A stretch of DNA of 64,000 nt, from NCBI RefSeq assembly GCF_004519295.1, contig NZ_SOZH01000003.1:372001-436000 (forward strand), given 5' to 3'. The stretch comes from Cellulosimicrobium funkei (GTDB lineage Bacteria > Actinomycetota > Actinomycetes > Actinomycetales > Cellulomonadaceae). Positions 15,425-24,336 of the stretch are shown piece after piece (position 1 is the stretch's first letter; every line of letters begins with the position of its first letter). Both the position numbers and the translations under genes were made by a program. The notes under the pieces are model-generated. The model ran no database searches and had not been told where the DNA came from. It saw nothing but the letters and a program-made list of their open reading frames with translations.

Positions 15425-16486
15425 ATGGTCGCCCCGCCCCGCCTCGAGCGGATCACCGTCGCCGAGGCAGCCGACCGCTATCTCGCGTCCGTCGCCGCGC
15501 AGACCCTGCGCGGCATCCTGTCCCCCACGACGCGCCGCAGCTACGAGCGGGACGTCGCGGAGTTCGCGCGCCTCGCGGGACCCGCGCGCATCCTGGACGA
15601 CGTCACGGGCGAGGACGTCGACGACGTGCTCCTGCGCTACCAGACCACGCCCGACGGCCGGTACGCCGATGCGTCCCGCAAGCCCGGCAGCACGGGCCGC
15701 TCGGCAGCGACGGTGAACCGGTTCCGCCAGTCGGTGACGCGCTTCTTCGCGCACGCCGCGCGCGAGGGCTGGGTGCAGGCCGACCCGATGCAGTGGGCCG
15801 CTCCCCCGGCCCGCCTGCGCGACGGGCTGCGCGTCGCCCGCACCGCGCTGTCCGCGGGCTCGGCTGCCTCGCTGCTCGAGGTGTCCGCCGCCCGCGCACC
15901 CGGGGAGCCCGCCGTCTCGCGCCGCGACCAGGACCTCCAGCTCCGTGACCGCCTCGTCGTCGCGCTCCTCCTCGTCCTCGGCCCGCGCGTGTCCGAGCTC
16001 GAGCGGGCGAACCTCGACGACTTCTCCCGCGAACCGGACCAGACGCGATGGCGCATCCAGGGCAAGGGTGGCCACGTCCGCACCGTCACGCTGTCTCCCC
16101 CGCTCGCGGACGCGCTCGAGGAGTACCTCGCGCACCTGCGCCCGACGCTCCTCGCCCGCCGGCCCGACGACCCGGACGCGCAGCGCGCGCTCCTGCTGTC
16201 GTGGCGGGGTCGCCGGATCGACGCCCAGGCCGTGCGCGGGCTGCTGCGCCGCTGCGTCGAGCGTATGCCCGCGCAGTACCGTCGCGAGGCGACCCCGCAC
16301 GCGTTGCGCCACACGACCGCGACGCTGCTCGCCGCGGAGGGCTGGGACGTCAAGGTCGTCGCGGAGCTGCTCGGGCACGCGTCCATCGCGACCACCGGCG
16401 TCTACCTCGACCGCATCGAAGGCGAGCTCGCGGCCGCGATCCGGGCCCACCCGCTCTCCGCGGCGCTCGAACCCAGCGAGGCCTGA
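15425..16486 (+). CDS. Tyrosine recombinase (XerC/D- or phage-integrase-like)
   Basis: The 353-residue protein has an N-terminal SAM-like DNA-binding domain (residues 10-110) and the catalytic domain with all expected residues: Arg188 (PRVSELE), Lys214 (GKGGH), His292-x-x-Arg295 (HALRH), His318 (LLGHAS) and the nucleophile Tyr327 (GVYLD). It is a stand-alone recombinase; no excisionase, tRNA or clear att repeats are next to it. AGGAGG lies 8 bases before the ATG. It could be a resident Xer-type enzyme or the integrase of a decayed element covering part of 9-16 kb. Confidence 0.85.
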   Translation: MVAPPRLERITVAEAADRYLASVAAQTLRGILSPTTRRSYERDVAEFARLAGPARILDDVTGEDVDDVLLRYQTTPDGRYADASRKPGSTGRSAATVNRFRQSVTRFFAHAAREGWVQADPMQWAAPPARLRDGLRVARTALSAGSAASLLEVSAARAPGEPAVSRRDQDLQLRDRLVVALLLVLGPRVSELERANLDDFSREPDQTRWRIQGKGGHVRTVTLSPPLADALEEYLAHLRPTLLARRPDDPDAQRALLLSWRGRRIDAQAVRGLLRRCVERMPAQYRREATPHALRHTTATLLAAEGWDVKVVAELLGHASIATTGVYLDRIEGELAAAIRAHPLSAALEPSEA

Positions 16487-16544
16487 CCGGCCCGAGCACC
16501 CGGGCGGTGACCTCGGGGGCGCTGACACCCGGCCGCGCGGGGCG

Positions 16545-16550
16545 TAGCGT
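16545..16550 (+). promoter_or_regulatory. -10 element (TAGCGT) of a leaderless transcript
   Basis: TAGCGT ends 7 bases before the ATG at 16558 and no Shine-Dalgarno lies between them. Confidence 0.45.
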
Positions 16551-16557
16551 CGCAGGC

Positions 16558-18186
16558 ATGGCCCCGCTCCACCGGGTGGAGCTCGTCCCCGACGACGAGC
16601 CCGCGCCGGGCGGGCGCGGCACACCCGCGGAGGGGGCACCCGGGCGCGCGGCCCCTGCCCGACGACGCACCCTCCTCGCGCGCGTCGTGGCGCCTCTGCT
16701 CGCGCTCGCGGTCGCGCTCGGCGCGGTCGCCTCGTGGCGCTCGTCGACGGCGGAGCAGGCCCGCCTCGCCCACACCGGCGCCGTCCGTTCGCTCGCGGTG
16801 CCCCCGACCCCCGCCTGGTCCGCGGACGCCGCCGCCCCGCGCGTCGCCGTCGTCGACGACGTGGTCGTCACGGTCACCGCCGCCGGGGTCGAGGGGCGCG
16901 ACGCCGCCTCGGGCGCCCGGCGCTGGCTCGCTCTCGACGCCACCGCCACGTGCGGACCGACCCCCGACGAGTCGGCGGGACCGGTGACCGAGGCGCTCGT
17001 GTGCGTGACGGGACCCGCGCTCGCCCCGGTCGCGCACGTCGTCGGCCCGGACGGCCCAGTGACCGGCCCGGTGCCGCTGGGCGACACGCTCGGCCGCGCG
17101 GTCCCCGCGCCCGACGGGACCGTGCTGCGGTGGGCCCGCACCGGAGGGGTCGTGCACCTCGCGCTCCAGGACGCCCGCACGGCGCGCGTGCGCTGGCGGC
17201 ACGACGTGCCGCCCGACGACGCGGAACGCACCCCGATGTGCCGGCCCCAGGTCGCCGGGCAGGCCGCCGCCACCGTCGAGGACGGCCTGCTCGTCGTGCG
17301 GGGATGTCGCGTCAGCGCCGTCCTCACCCTCGCCGGCGCCCGCATCGACGCCCCCGGCCCGGCCGTCACGACCGACGTCGTCCCGCTGCCCGACGGGACG
17401 TTCCTGCGCACCCGCGTGCTGCCGCCCGGGCGCGGGGCGACGACCGAGCTCGTCGCCCCGGACGCGGCGGTGCTCGCCGCCGTCGACGGTCGGCTCCTGC
17501 GGCCGCTCGTCGGCCCCGAGGACGACGCTGCCCCCTGGCTGGTCGCCACCGCCGACGGTGTGCGCGCCCTCGCGGCCGCGGACGGCTCCGGCGACGGGCT
17601 GCGCGAGCGGTGGCGGCTCGCGCAGCCCGTCGCCCAGGTCGTCGCGCTCGCGGCTGAGCGCGCCGTCGTCGTCACCGGCGAACGGGTCGTCGCCCTGGAC
17701 GCGCGCTCGGGCGAGCCCGTGTGGTCGTGGCCGCGCAGCTCGCCCGCCGGTCGCGCTGCCGTGCCGGGCGTCGGCACGGCGCCCGGGAGCACCACCACGA
17801 CGGCGGACGACGGCCCGGGCACCACGGGCCCCCGGGTCGATCTCACCCGTGGTGTCGCGGCCGCGTTCACCGACGGCGTCACGCTCGCCCTGGTCGTCCC
17901 CGACGGCTCGTCGCGGCGCTCGCGGACGGTCGCCCTCTCGCTCGAGGACGGGGACGTGCGCTGGGACGTCGTCGGTGACGGCGACCCGTCCGGGTTCACG
18001 GCCCTGGCGGGGTACGTGGGGCACGTGGACGCGGGGACGTCGCGCGTCGTCGTGCTGGAGCGTCGTCCGTGCGGGAGGAGTCGTCCGCGTGCGAGAGGGC
18101 GACGAGGGCGAGAGCCTGTCGGGAGACCGGCGCTGCCGTCCGGGCCGCCGGACCGAGGTGAAGGAGGCCGTCGTGCCGAAGCGTGA
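16558..18186 (+). CDS. Membrane-anchored PQQ-like beta-propeller protein
   Basis: The 542-residue protein has a cytoplasmic Pro/Arg-rich start, one membrane anchor near residues 42-60 (LLARVVAPLLALAVALGAVA), then repeated beta-propeller blades of the PQQ/outer-membrane-assembly type (GVEGRDAASGARRWLAL, RVVALDARSGEPVWSW, RTVALSLEDGDVRWDVV). It is probably exposed on the outside of the membrane. The last 40 residues after VVVLERR turn abruptly Arg/Gly/Pro-rich and overlap the next gene, which suggests the natural stop was lost by a small indel. Function unknown. Confidence 0.65.
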   Translation: MAPLHRVELVPDDEPAPGGRGTPAEGAPGRAAPARRRTLLARVVAPLLALAVALGAVASWRSSTAEQARLAHTGAVRSLAVPPTPAWSADAAAPRVAVVDDVVVTVTAAGVEGRDAASGARRWLALDATATCGPTPDESAGPVTEALVCVTGPALAPVAHVVGPDGPVTGPVPLGDTLGRAVPAPDGTVLRWARTGGVVHLALQDARTARVRWRHDVPPDDAERTPMCRPQVAGQAAATVEDGLLVVRGCRVSAVLTLAGARIDAPGPAVTTDVVPLPDGTFLRTRVLPPGRGATTELVAPDAAVLAAVDGRLLRPLVGPEDDAAPWLVATADGVRALAAADGSGDGLRERWRLAQPVAQVVALAAERAVVVTGERVVALDARSGEPVWSWPRSSPAGRAAVPGVGTAPGSTTTTADDGPGTTGPRVDLTRGVAAAFTDGVTLALVVPDGSSRRSRTVALSLEDGDVRWDVVGDGDPSGFTALAGYVGHVDAGTSRVVVLERRPCGRSRPRARGRRGREPVGRPALPSGPPDRGEGGRRAEA

Positions 18187-18442
18187 TCCGGGTCCGAGCG
18201 TGAAGGACCCCGACCTGTACGAGAAGCTGCGGGACGAGGGCGACTCGAAGGAGAAGGCGGCGCGCATCGCGAACGCCGCGGCGGGCTCGTCGCGCTCGAG
18301 CGTGGGCCGCAAGGGCGGCAAGGCCGGCGACTACGAGGACTGGACCGTCGAGAGGCTGCGCAAGCGCGCCGCCGAGATCGGCATCGAGGGCCGGTCCTCC
18401 ATGCGCAAGGCGGAGCTGGTCCGCGCGCTGCGCTCGCACTGA
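18173..18442 (+). CDS. DUF7218-like protein with Rho-N/SAP-type domain
   Basis: The 89-residue basic protein starts PKRDPGPSVKDPDLYEKLRDEGDSKEKAARIANAAA and ends with EDWTVERLRKRAAEIGIEGRSSMRKAELVRALR, a short helix-extended-helix motif like the Rho termination factor N-terminal or SAP domain that binds nucleic acid. The GTG start has AAGGAGG at the right distance and overlaps the end of the propeller gene by 14 bases. Similar small proteins are common in actinomycetes; their role is unknown. Confidence 0.75.
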   Translation: MPKRDPGPSVKDPDLYEKLRDEGDSKEKAARIANAAAGSSRSSVGRKGGKAGDYEDWTVERLRKRAAEIGIEGRSSMRKAELVRALRSH

Positions 18443-18532
18443 GGACGCACCGAGGACGGGCCGAGGACGGGCCCGTGCGGGATCTCACCCGCGGCGCGAC
18501 CGTCTTCCGGTCGCGCCCGGGGTGCCGCCCGC

Positions 18533-18538
18533 TACGGT
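18533..18538 (+). promoter_or_regulatory. -10 element (TACGGT) of a leaderless transcript
   Basis: TACGGT ends 6 bases before the GTG at 18545, without a Shine-Dalgarno between. Confidence 0.5.
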
Positions 18539-18544
18539 GAGTGC

Positions 18545-19798
18545 GTGCACCTGTCCGCCGACTCCGCCCTGCGCACCGCCCGCCGTCTGCTCTCCCGTGC
18601 GCTCGTGGTCGCCGTCGCGGCACCCGTGACGGTCGCGGGCGTGCTCGTCACCGCGGACGCGATCCGCAAGCGCCGCAACGCCACCGAGGCCTCGTTCCCG
18701 CGCTCGGCCCCCGCCGACGTCGAGGTCGCGGGCACCACGACGACCGTCTTCACGTACGGCGAGGACGTGTACCGGGAGATGCTCGGCGCGATCCGCGGCG
18801 CACGGCGCCGCATCCTGCTCGAGACGTACATCTGGAAGGCCGACGCGCTCGGCGAGGAGTTCAAGCAGGCGCTCGTCGAGGCGAGCGAGCGCGGCGTCGA
18901 GGTGTTCGTCGTGTACGACGGCTTCGCGAACCTCGTCGTCCCCCAGGCGTTCTTCGACCTGCCCGAGCCGATCCACGTCATCCGGTACCCGGTGTTCCGC
19001 CCGGGCGTGCTCATGCTCAACGTGCGCAAGTCCGGTCGTGACCACCGCAAGATCCTCGTCGTCGACGACGAGATCGCGTTCGTGGGCGGGTACAACATCG
19101 GCGCCCTGTACGCGACGCAGTGGCGCGACACGCACGTGCGCCTCGTCGGGCCGAGCGCGTGGGAGCTGCGCAACGCGTTCGTCGACTTCTGGAACGCGAA
19201 CCGCGCCTCGGACCAGCCGCTGCTCGCCGACCCGGGGTCGGTGCACTGGGAGCCGCGGCTGCGCGCGGCCCGCAACGCGCCGGCGCACCTGGTGTTCCCG
19301 ATCCGCGGGATCTATCTCGACGCGATCGACCGCGCGAGCTCGCACGTCTACATCACGCAGGCGTACTTCATCCCCGACCGGGAGATCCTGGCCGCGCTGC
19401 TCGCGGCCGCGGCGCGCGGCGTCGACGTGCGGGTCCTCGTTCCCGAGCGCTCGAACCACGTGCTCGCGGACTGGCTGTCGCGCGGCCTGTACACGGCGCT
19501 GCTCAAGGGCGGGGTCCGCATCCACCTGTACCGCAACGCCATGGTGCACGCGAAGACCGCGACCATCGACGGCGCGTGGACGACGATCGGCACGGCGAAC
19601 ATCGACCGGCTGTCCCTCACGGGGAACTACGAGGTGAACCTCGAGATCACGGACCCGGGGGTGGCCGAGCAGATGGAGAAGGTCTTCGAGGTCGACCTGT
19701 CGAACTCGCGCGAGCTGACGCTCGACGAGTGGGACTCGCGCTCGGTGGCGGCGAAGCTCAGCGAGGTCGTCCTCACTCCCCTGCGCCCGCTGCTGTAG
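18545..19798 (+). CDS. Phospholipase D-family cardiolipin synthase
   Basis: The 417-residue protein has a hydrophobic N-terminal segment (residues 16-35), then two HKD motifs: HRKILVVDD (His167, Lys169, Asp174) with GGYN, and HAKTATIDG (His335, Lys337, Asp342) with GTANID. This two-HKD layout is that of bacterial cardiolipin synthases, which condense two phosphatidylglycerols or use a CDP-DAG-like donor at the membrane. Other PLD activities cannot be excluded. A TACGGT box 6 bases upstream suggests a leaderless mRNA. Confidence 0.85.
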   Translation: MHLSADSALRTARRLLSRALVVAVAAPVTVAGVLVTADAIRKRRNATEASFPRSAPADVEVAGTTTTVFTYGEDVYREMLGAIRGARRRILLETYIWKADALGEEFKQALVEASERGVEVFVVYDGFANLVVPQAFFDLPEPIHVIRYPVFRPGVLMLNVRKSGRDHRKILVVDDEIAFVGGYNIGALYATQWRDTHVRLVGPSAWELRNAFVDFWNANRASDQPLLADPGSVHWEPRLRAARNAPAHLVFPIRGIYLDAIDRASSHVYITQAYFIPDREILAALLAAAARGVDVRVLVPERSNHVLADWLSRGLYTALLKGGVRIHLYRNAMVHAKTATIDGAWTTIGTANIDRLSLTGNYEVNLEITDPGVAEQMEKVFEVDLSNSRELTLDEWDSRSVAAKLSEVVLTPLRPLL

Positions 19799-19803
19799 CA
19801 GCG

Positions 19804-19842
19804 CCGCCGTCGTCGCCGTCCTTCGGGCGACGACGACGGCGG
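19804..19842. terminator. Hairpin between convergent genes
   Basis: CCGCCGTCGTCGCC (19804-19817) pairs with GGCGACGACGACGGCGG (19826-19842), with one extra triplet bulged. It lies between the PLD gene and the opposite MBL-fold gene and can stop both transcripts. Confidence 0.6.
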
Positions 19843-19855
19843 GCGGCTCCACGGC

Positions 19856-20698
19856 TCAGCGGGCCGGGTCGGAGCGCAGCACGTCGGCCGCCTCCTCCTC
19901 CGGCCGCGGCGGCACGGTCTCGTCGGTCTCGAGCAGCGCGACCTCCCCGAACTCGGGGTGCTCGTCGCGCAGCTCGCGCGCGACGGCGTCCGCCGCGCCG
20001 TCCAGGGTGCCCGCGGCGACGTCGATCGACTCCCCGGTCGTCAACGGCCGGTACTCGTACGTGCCGCCGGTGCGCTGCTCGCCCAGGAGCCGGTTCACGA
20101 GGCCGTGCCCGACGTCCGACAGCAGCGCGTCGTGCACCGGCACCACGACCCGCGGGTCGAGCGCGCGCACGAAGTCGATCGTCTCGGCGAGCTTGAGCCA
20201 CGGCGCCGAGACGGGCGCGAGCAGCACGTCGAGCCGCCGCCCGCCCAGCACGCCCGGGTCCGGCGCGTCGAACGAGTCGCCCGGGTGCAGGAGCGTCGCT
20301 CCGTCCCCGCGCACGAGGTACGTGACGTTCGCGATCCGCGGGACGTCCGGGTGGATCACCGCGTGCCGGCCGCCGCCCACCACGACCTCCAGACCGCCCA
20401 GGTCCAGGCCGTCCCCCGGCGCGACGACGTGCACGCGCGACGCCGCGCCGTCGGGCAGCGCCGGACGCACCGCGGCGGCCACCTCCTCGGGCGCCCACAC
20501 CGTGAGCTCCGGCCGGGCCGCGAGGGCGTCACCGAGGGCGCCGGTGTCCACGTGGTCGGGGTGCTGGTGGGTGAGGAGCACCGTGCCGGCGTCCGCCAGC
20601 GCGGCCGCGGCGTCGCTGAACGTGCCGGGGTCGATGGCGACGACCTGACCGCCGTGGCGCACCGTGACGCACGCGTGCCCGTGGAACGTGACCTGCAT
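19856..20698 (-). CDS. MBL-fold metallo-hydrolase (UlaG-like)
   Basis: The 280-residue protein starts QVTFHGHACVTVRHGGQVV and carries the metal motif HxHxDH as LLTHQHPDHVD (His44, His46, Asp48, His49), with later ligands in LLHPGDSF and VVPVHDALLS. This is the metallo-beta-lactamase fold of the UlaG/YtkL branch, which hydrolyses small phosphoesters or lactones. Substrate unknown. The acidic C-terminal 60 residues are extra. AGGAGG precedes the ATG. It follows pyruvate carboxylase after 52 bases and may be co-transcribed with it. Confidence 0.85.
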   Translation of the reverse strand: MQVTFHGHACVTVRHGGQVVAIDPGTFSDAAAALADAGTVLLTHQHPDHVDTGALGDALAARPELTVWAPEEVAAAVRPALPDGAASRVHVVAPGDGLDLGGLEVVVGGGRHAVIHPDVPRIANVTYLVRGDGATLLHPGDSFDAPDPGVLGGRRLDVLLAPVSAPWLKLAETIDFVRALDPRVVVPVHDALLSDVGHGLVNRLLGEQRTGGTYEYRPLTTGESIDVAAGTLDGAADAVARELRDEHPEFGEVALLETDETVPPRPEEEAADVLRSDPAR

Positions 20699-20750
20699 GG
20701 AACCTCCTCGAGTCGTCCTTGGCCGCCCCGCCCGTGCGGGAGCCGGCCCC

Positions 20751-23700
20751 TCAGCCCACCACGAGGACGAGGTCGCCGCCCTCCAGCTGCTGCACCGCGC
20801 CGATCGCGACCCGCTGGACCGTGCCCCCGACGGGCGTCGTGATCGCCGCCTCCATCTTCATCGCCTCGACGGTCGCGACCGTCTGCCCCGCCTCGACGAC
20901 GTCGCCCACGACGACGACCGGCGTCACCGCGCCCGCGAACGGTGCCGCGACCTGGCCGGGCTGGGTCGGGTCCGCCTTCTCGGCGGTGCGCGCGTCCACG
21001 TCCACCGCGCGGTCGCGCACCTGGATCGGGCGCAGCTGGCCGTTGAGGGTGAACATCACCGTGCGCATCCCGCGCTCGTCGGGCGTGCCGATCGCCTCGA
21101 GGCCCACGAGCAGGCGCACGCCCTTGCCGAGCGCGACCGCGACCTCCTGCCCCGGCTCCAGCCCGTACAGGTACGTGGGGGTGTCGAGCACCGACACGTC
21201 CCCGTACGCCTGGCGCACCTGCTCGAACTCCTTCGTCGGCCCCGCGAAGAGCAGGTGGTTGAGCCGACGACGGCGCACCTCGCCCTCCTGCGCGAGCTCC
21301 GCCTCGTCCTCGGCCGAGAGCGGCGTGACCCCGGCCCGCGCCGCACGGCCGGCGAGCGCGCGCGACCGGAACGGCTCCGGCCAGCCGCCGGGCGGGTCGC
21401 CCAGCTCGCCGCCCAGGAACCCGACCACGGAGTCCGGGATGTCGAACGACTGCGGGTCCGCCGCGAACTCCGCCGGGTCCGCGCCCGCCGCCACGAGGTG
21501 CAGCGCGAGGTCGCCCACGACCTTCGACGACGGCGTCACCTTCACCAGCCGCCCGAGGATCCGGTCCGCGGCCGCGTACATCGCCTCGATCTGCTCGAAC
21601 CGGTCCCCCAGGCCCAGCGCGATCGCCTGCTGGCGCAGGTTCGACAGCTGACCGCCCGGGATCTCGTGCTCGTACACGCGACCCGTCGGCCCGGGCAGAC
21701 CCGACTCGAACGGCGCGTAGACGCGGCGCACCGCTTCCCAGTACGGCTCGAGGTCTGCGACCGCCGCCAGCGACAGCCCGGTGTCGCGCTCGGTGTGCTC
21801 CAGCGCGGCGACCAGCGCCGACAGCGGCGGCTGGCTCGTCGTCCCCGCCATCGCGGCGCTCGCGGCGTCGACCGCGTCGACGCCCGCCGCGGCGGCGGCG
21901 AGCAGCGTGGCCATCTGCCCGCCGGACGTGTCGTGGGTGTGCAGGTGCACGGGCAGGTCGAACCGCTCGCGCAGCGCGGTCACGAGCCGGCTCGCGGCGG
22001 CGGGCCGCAGCAGCCCGGCCATGTCCTTGATCGCGAGGACGTGCGCACCGGCGTCGACGATGCGGTCCGCGAGGCGCAGGTAGTAGTCGAGCGTGTACAG
22101 GTCCTCGGCCGGGTCGAGCAGGTTGCCCGTGTAGCACAGCGCGACCTCCGCGACCGTCGTGCCGGTCGCGCGCACGGCCTCGATCGCGGGACGCATCTGG
22201 TCGACGTCGTTGAGCGCGTCGAAGATGCGGAACACGTCGATGCCCGTCGCCGCGGCCTCCTCGACGAACGCCTCCGTGACGCGCGTCGGGTACGGCGTGT
22301 ACCCGACCGTGTTGCGACCGCGCAGCAGCATCTGGATCGCGAGGTTCGGCATCGCGGCACGCAGGGTCGCGAGCCGCTCCCACGGGTCTTCCCCGAGGAA
22401 GCGCAGCGCGACGTCGTACGTCGCCCCGCCCCACGCCTCGACCGACCACAGCTGCGGCGTCGCCCGCGCCACGTACGGCGCGACGGCCGCCAGGTCGTGC
22501 GTGCGCACCCGCGTCGCGAGCAGCGACTGGTGCGCGTCGCGGAACGTCGTGTCCGTGACGCGCAGCCGCTGCTCGCCCCGCAGCGCCCGCGCGAACCCCT
22601 CCGGGCCGAGCTCGAGGAGCTGCTGGCGCGACCCGGGCGGGGGCGCGACCGTCAGGTCGAACGGCGGCAGCTTCGCCGCCGGGTCGGTCGTGACCCGCGG
22701 CTCCCCGTGCGGCCGGTTGACGGTGGTGTCCCCCACGTACGCGAGCAGGCGCGTGCCCCGGTCCGCGCTCTCGCGCGCGGCGAGCAGCTCGGGCCGCTCG
22801 TCGATGAACGACGTCGCCACGTTGCCCGCCACGAATTCCGGGTCGGCGAGGACCGCCTGCAGGAACGGGATGTTCGTCCGGATGCCGCGGATGCGGAACT
22901 CCGCCAGCGCACGACGCGCGCGCCGCACCGCCGTCGGGAAGTCCCGCCCCCGGCACGTGAGCTTCACCAGCATCGAGTCGAAGTGGCCCGACACGACCGA
23001 CCCCGCCGTCGCCGTCGCCCCGTCGAGCCGGACACCCGCCCCGCCCGGCGACCGGTAGGCGATGATCCGGCCCGTGTCGGGACGGAACCCGTTCGCCGGG
23101 TCCTCCGTGGTGATCCGGGTCTGCAGGGCCGCGCCGTTGACGCGCACGTCCTCCTGCCGGATGCCCAGGTCCGCCAGCGTCTCGCCCGCCGCGATCCGCA
23201 TCTGCGCGGACACGAGGTCGACGTCCGTGACCTCCTCGGTCACCGTGTGCTCCACCTGGATGCGCGGGTTCATCTCGATGAACACGTGCTGCCCCGCACG
23301 CTCGCCCACCGTGTCGACGAGGAACTCGACCGTGCCCGCGTTCTGGTACCCGATGTGCCGCGCGAACCGCACCGCGTCCGCGCACAGCGCGTCCCGGACC
23401 GCCGGGTCGAGGTTCGGCGCCGGCGCGATCTCGATGACCTTCTGGTGACGACGCTGCAACGAGCAGTCCCGCTCGTACAGGTGCACGACGTTCCCCGCGC
23501 CGTCCGCCAGGATCTGCACCTCGATGTGCCGCGGCCGCAGCACCGCCTGCTCCAGGAACACCGTCGGGTCACCGAACGCGCCGTCCGCCTCGCGCATCGC
23601 CGCAGCCAGCGCCTCCGGCAGGTCCTCGCGCACGTCGACGCGCCGCATCCCGCGACCGCCACCGCCCGCGACGGCCTTGACGAACACCGGGAACCCGATC

Positions 23701-24149
23701 TCGTCCGCGGCCGCGACGAGCTCGTCGACGTCCGCCGACGGCTCGCTCGACGCGAGCACCGGCAGGCCCGCCTCACGCGCCGCCTTGAGCGCCCGCACCT
23801 TGTTGCCCGCGAGCTCGAGCACCTCCGGCGGCGGCCCGACGAACGTCAGCCCCGCCTCCGCGCACGCCCGCGCCAGGTCGGGGTTCTCCGAGAGGAACCC
23901 GTACCCCGGGTAGACGGCGTCCGCGCCCGCCTCCCGGGCGACGCGCACGATCTCCTCGATGTCCAGGTACGCCCGGACCGGGTGGCCGGGCTCCCCGATG
24001 AGGTACGCCTCGTCGGCCTTGAGCCGGTGCTCGGAGTTGCGGTCCTCCTGCGGGAACACCGCGACCGTGCGGGCCCCCAGCTCGTAGGCGGCGCGGAACG
24101 CCCTGACGGCGATCTCCGCGCGGTTGGCGACCAGGACCTTCGAGAACAC
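20751..24149 (-). CDS. pyc: Pyruvate carboxylase
   Basis: This 1132-residue biotin enzyme makes oxaloacetate from pyruvate and bicarbonate with ATP, refilling the TCA cycle. Domain order is standard: biotin carboxylase at about 1-450 (FSKVLVANRAEIAVR, the ATP loop KAVAGGGGRGM, FIEMNPRIQVEH), carboxyltransferase at about 530-830 (TTFRDAHQSLLATRVR, metal ligands HLHTHDT), an allosteric/linker part, and the C-terminal carrier with the biotinylated lysine in EAMKMEA (Lys1098). The GTG at 24149 is preferred because GGAG lies 5 bases upstream; a GTG two codons earlier is possible. Length matches mycobacterial enzymes. Confidence 0.95.
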   Translation of the reverse strand: MFSKVLVANRAEIAVRAFRAAYELGARTVAVFPQEDRNSEHRLKADEAYLIGEPGHPVRAYLDIEEIVRVAREAGADAVYPGYGFLSENPDLARACAEAGLTFVGPPPEVLELAGNKVRALKAAREAGLPVLASSEPSADVDELVAAADEIGFPVFVKAVAGGGGRGMRRVDVREDLPEALAAAMREADGAFGDPTVFLEQAVLRPRHIEVQILADGAGNVVHLYERDCSLQRRHQKVIEIAPAPNLDPAVRDALCADAVRFARHIGYQNAGTVEFLVDTVGERAGQHVFIEMNPRIQVEHTVTEEVTDVDLVSAQMRIAAGETLADLGIRQEDVRVNGAALQTRITTEDPANGFRPDTGRIIAYRSPGGAGVRLDGATATAGSVVSGHFDSMLVKLTCRGRDFPTAVRRARRALAEFRIRGIRTNIPFLQAVLADPEFVAGNVATSFIDERPELLAARESADRGTRLLAYVGDTTVNRPHGEPRVTTDPAAKLPPFDLTVAPPPGSRQQLLELGPEGFARALRGEQRLRVTDTTFRDAHQSLLATRVRTHDLAAVAPYVARATPQLWSVEAWGGATYDVALRFLGEDPWERLATLRAAMPNLAIQMLLRGRNTVGYTPYPTRVTEAFVEEAAATGIDVFRIFDALNDVDQMRPAIEAVRATGTTVAEVALCYTGNLLDPAEDLYTLDYYLRLADRIVDAGAHVLAIKDMAGLLRPAAASRLVTALRERFDLPVHLHTHDTSGGQMATLLAAAAAGVDAVDAASAAMAGTTSQPPLSALVAALEHTERDTGLSLAAVADLEPYWEAVRRVYAPFESGLPGPTGRVYEHEIPGGQLSNLRQQAIALGLGDRFEQIEAMYAAADRILGRLVKVTPSSKVVGDLALHLVAAGADPAEFAADPQSFDIPDSVVGFLGGELGDPPGGWPEPFRSRALAGRAARAGVTPLSAEDEAELAQEGEVRRRRLNHLLFAGPTKEFEQVRQAYGDVSVLDTPTYLYGLEPGQEVAVALGKGVRLLVGLEAIGTPDERGMRTVMFTLNGQLRPIQVRDRAVDVDARTAEKADPTQPGQVAAPFAGAVTPVVVVGDVVEAGQTVATVEAMKMEAAITTPVGGTVQRVAIGAVQQLEGGDLVLVVG

Positions 24150-24336
24150 CGGCACTCCATCCGTCGAGCGTGGCGGCGTCGTCGGGCCGGGGAGGGCGCC
24201 ACGCACCGCGTACCGGGCGATCCTCCCACGGCGTCGCCGGACGGGTCACCGCACCCGCTGTGACGAGGTCCACACGCCTCGCGGGGGTGCCACGGCGCTC
24301 GCGGTCGGTCCGCCCATGGTCCGGCCGGGCGAGGGG

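Noticed and set aside
20664-24263. Open frame of 1199 codons on the plus strand
   Set aside because: It is antisense to pyruvate carboxylase and consists of Arg/His/Val-rich shadow sequence without any domain. The minus-strand frame has all PC motifs.
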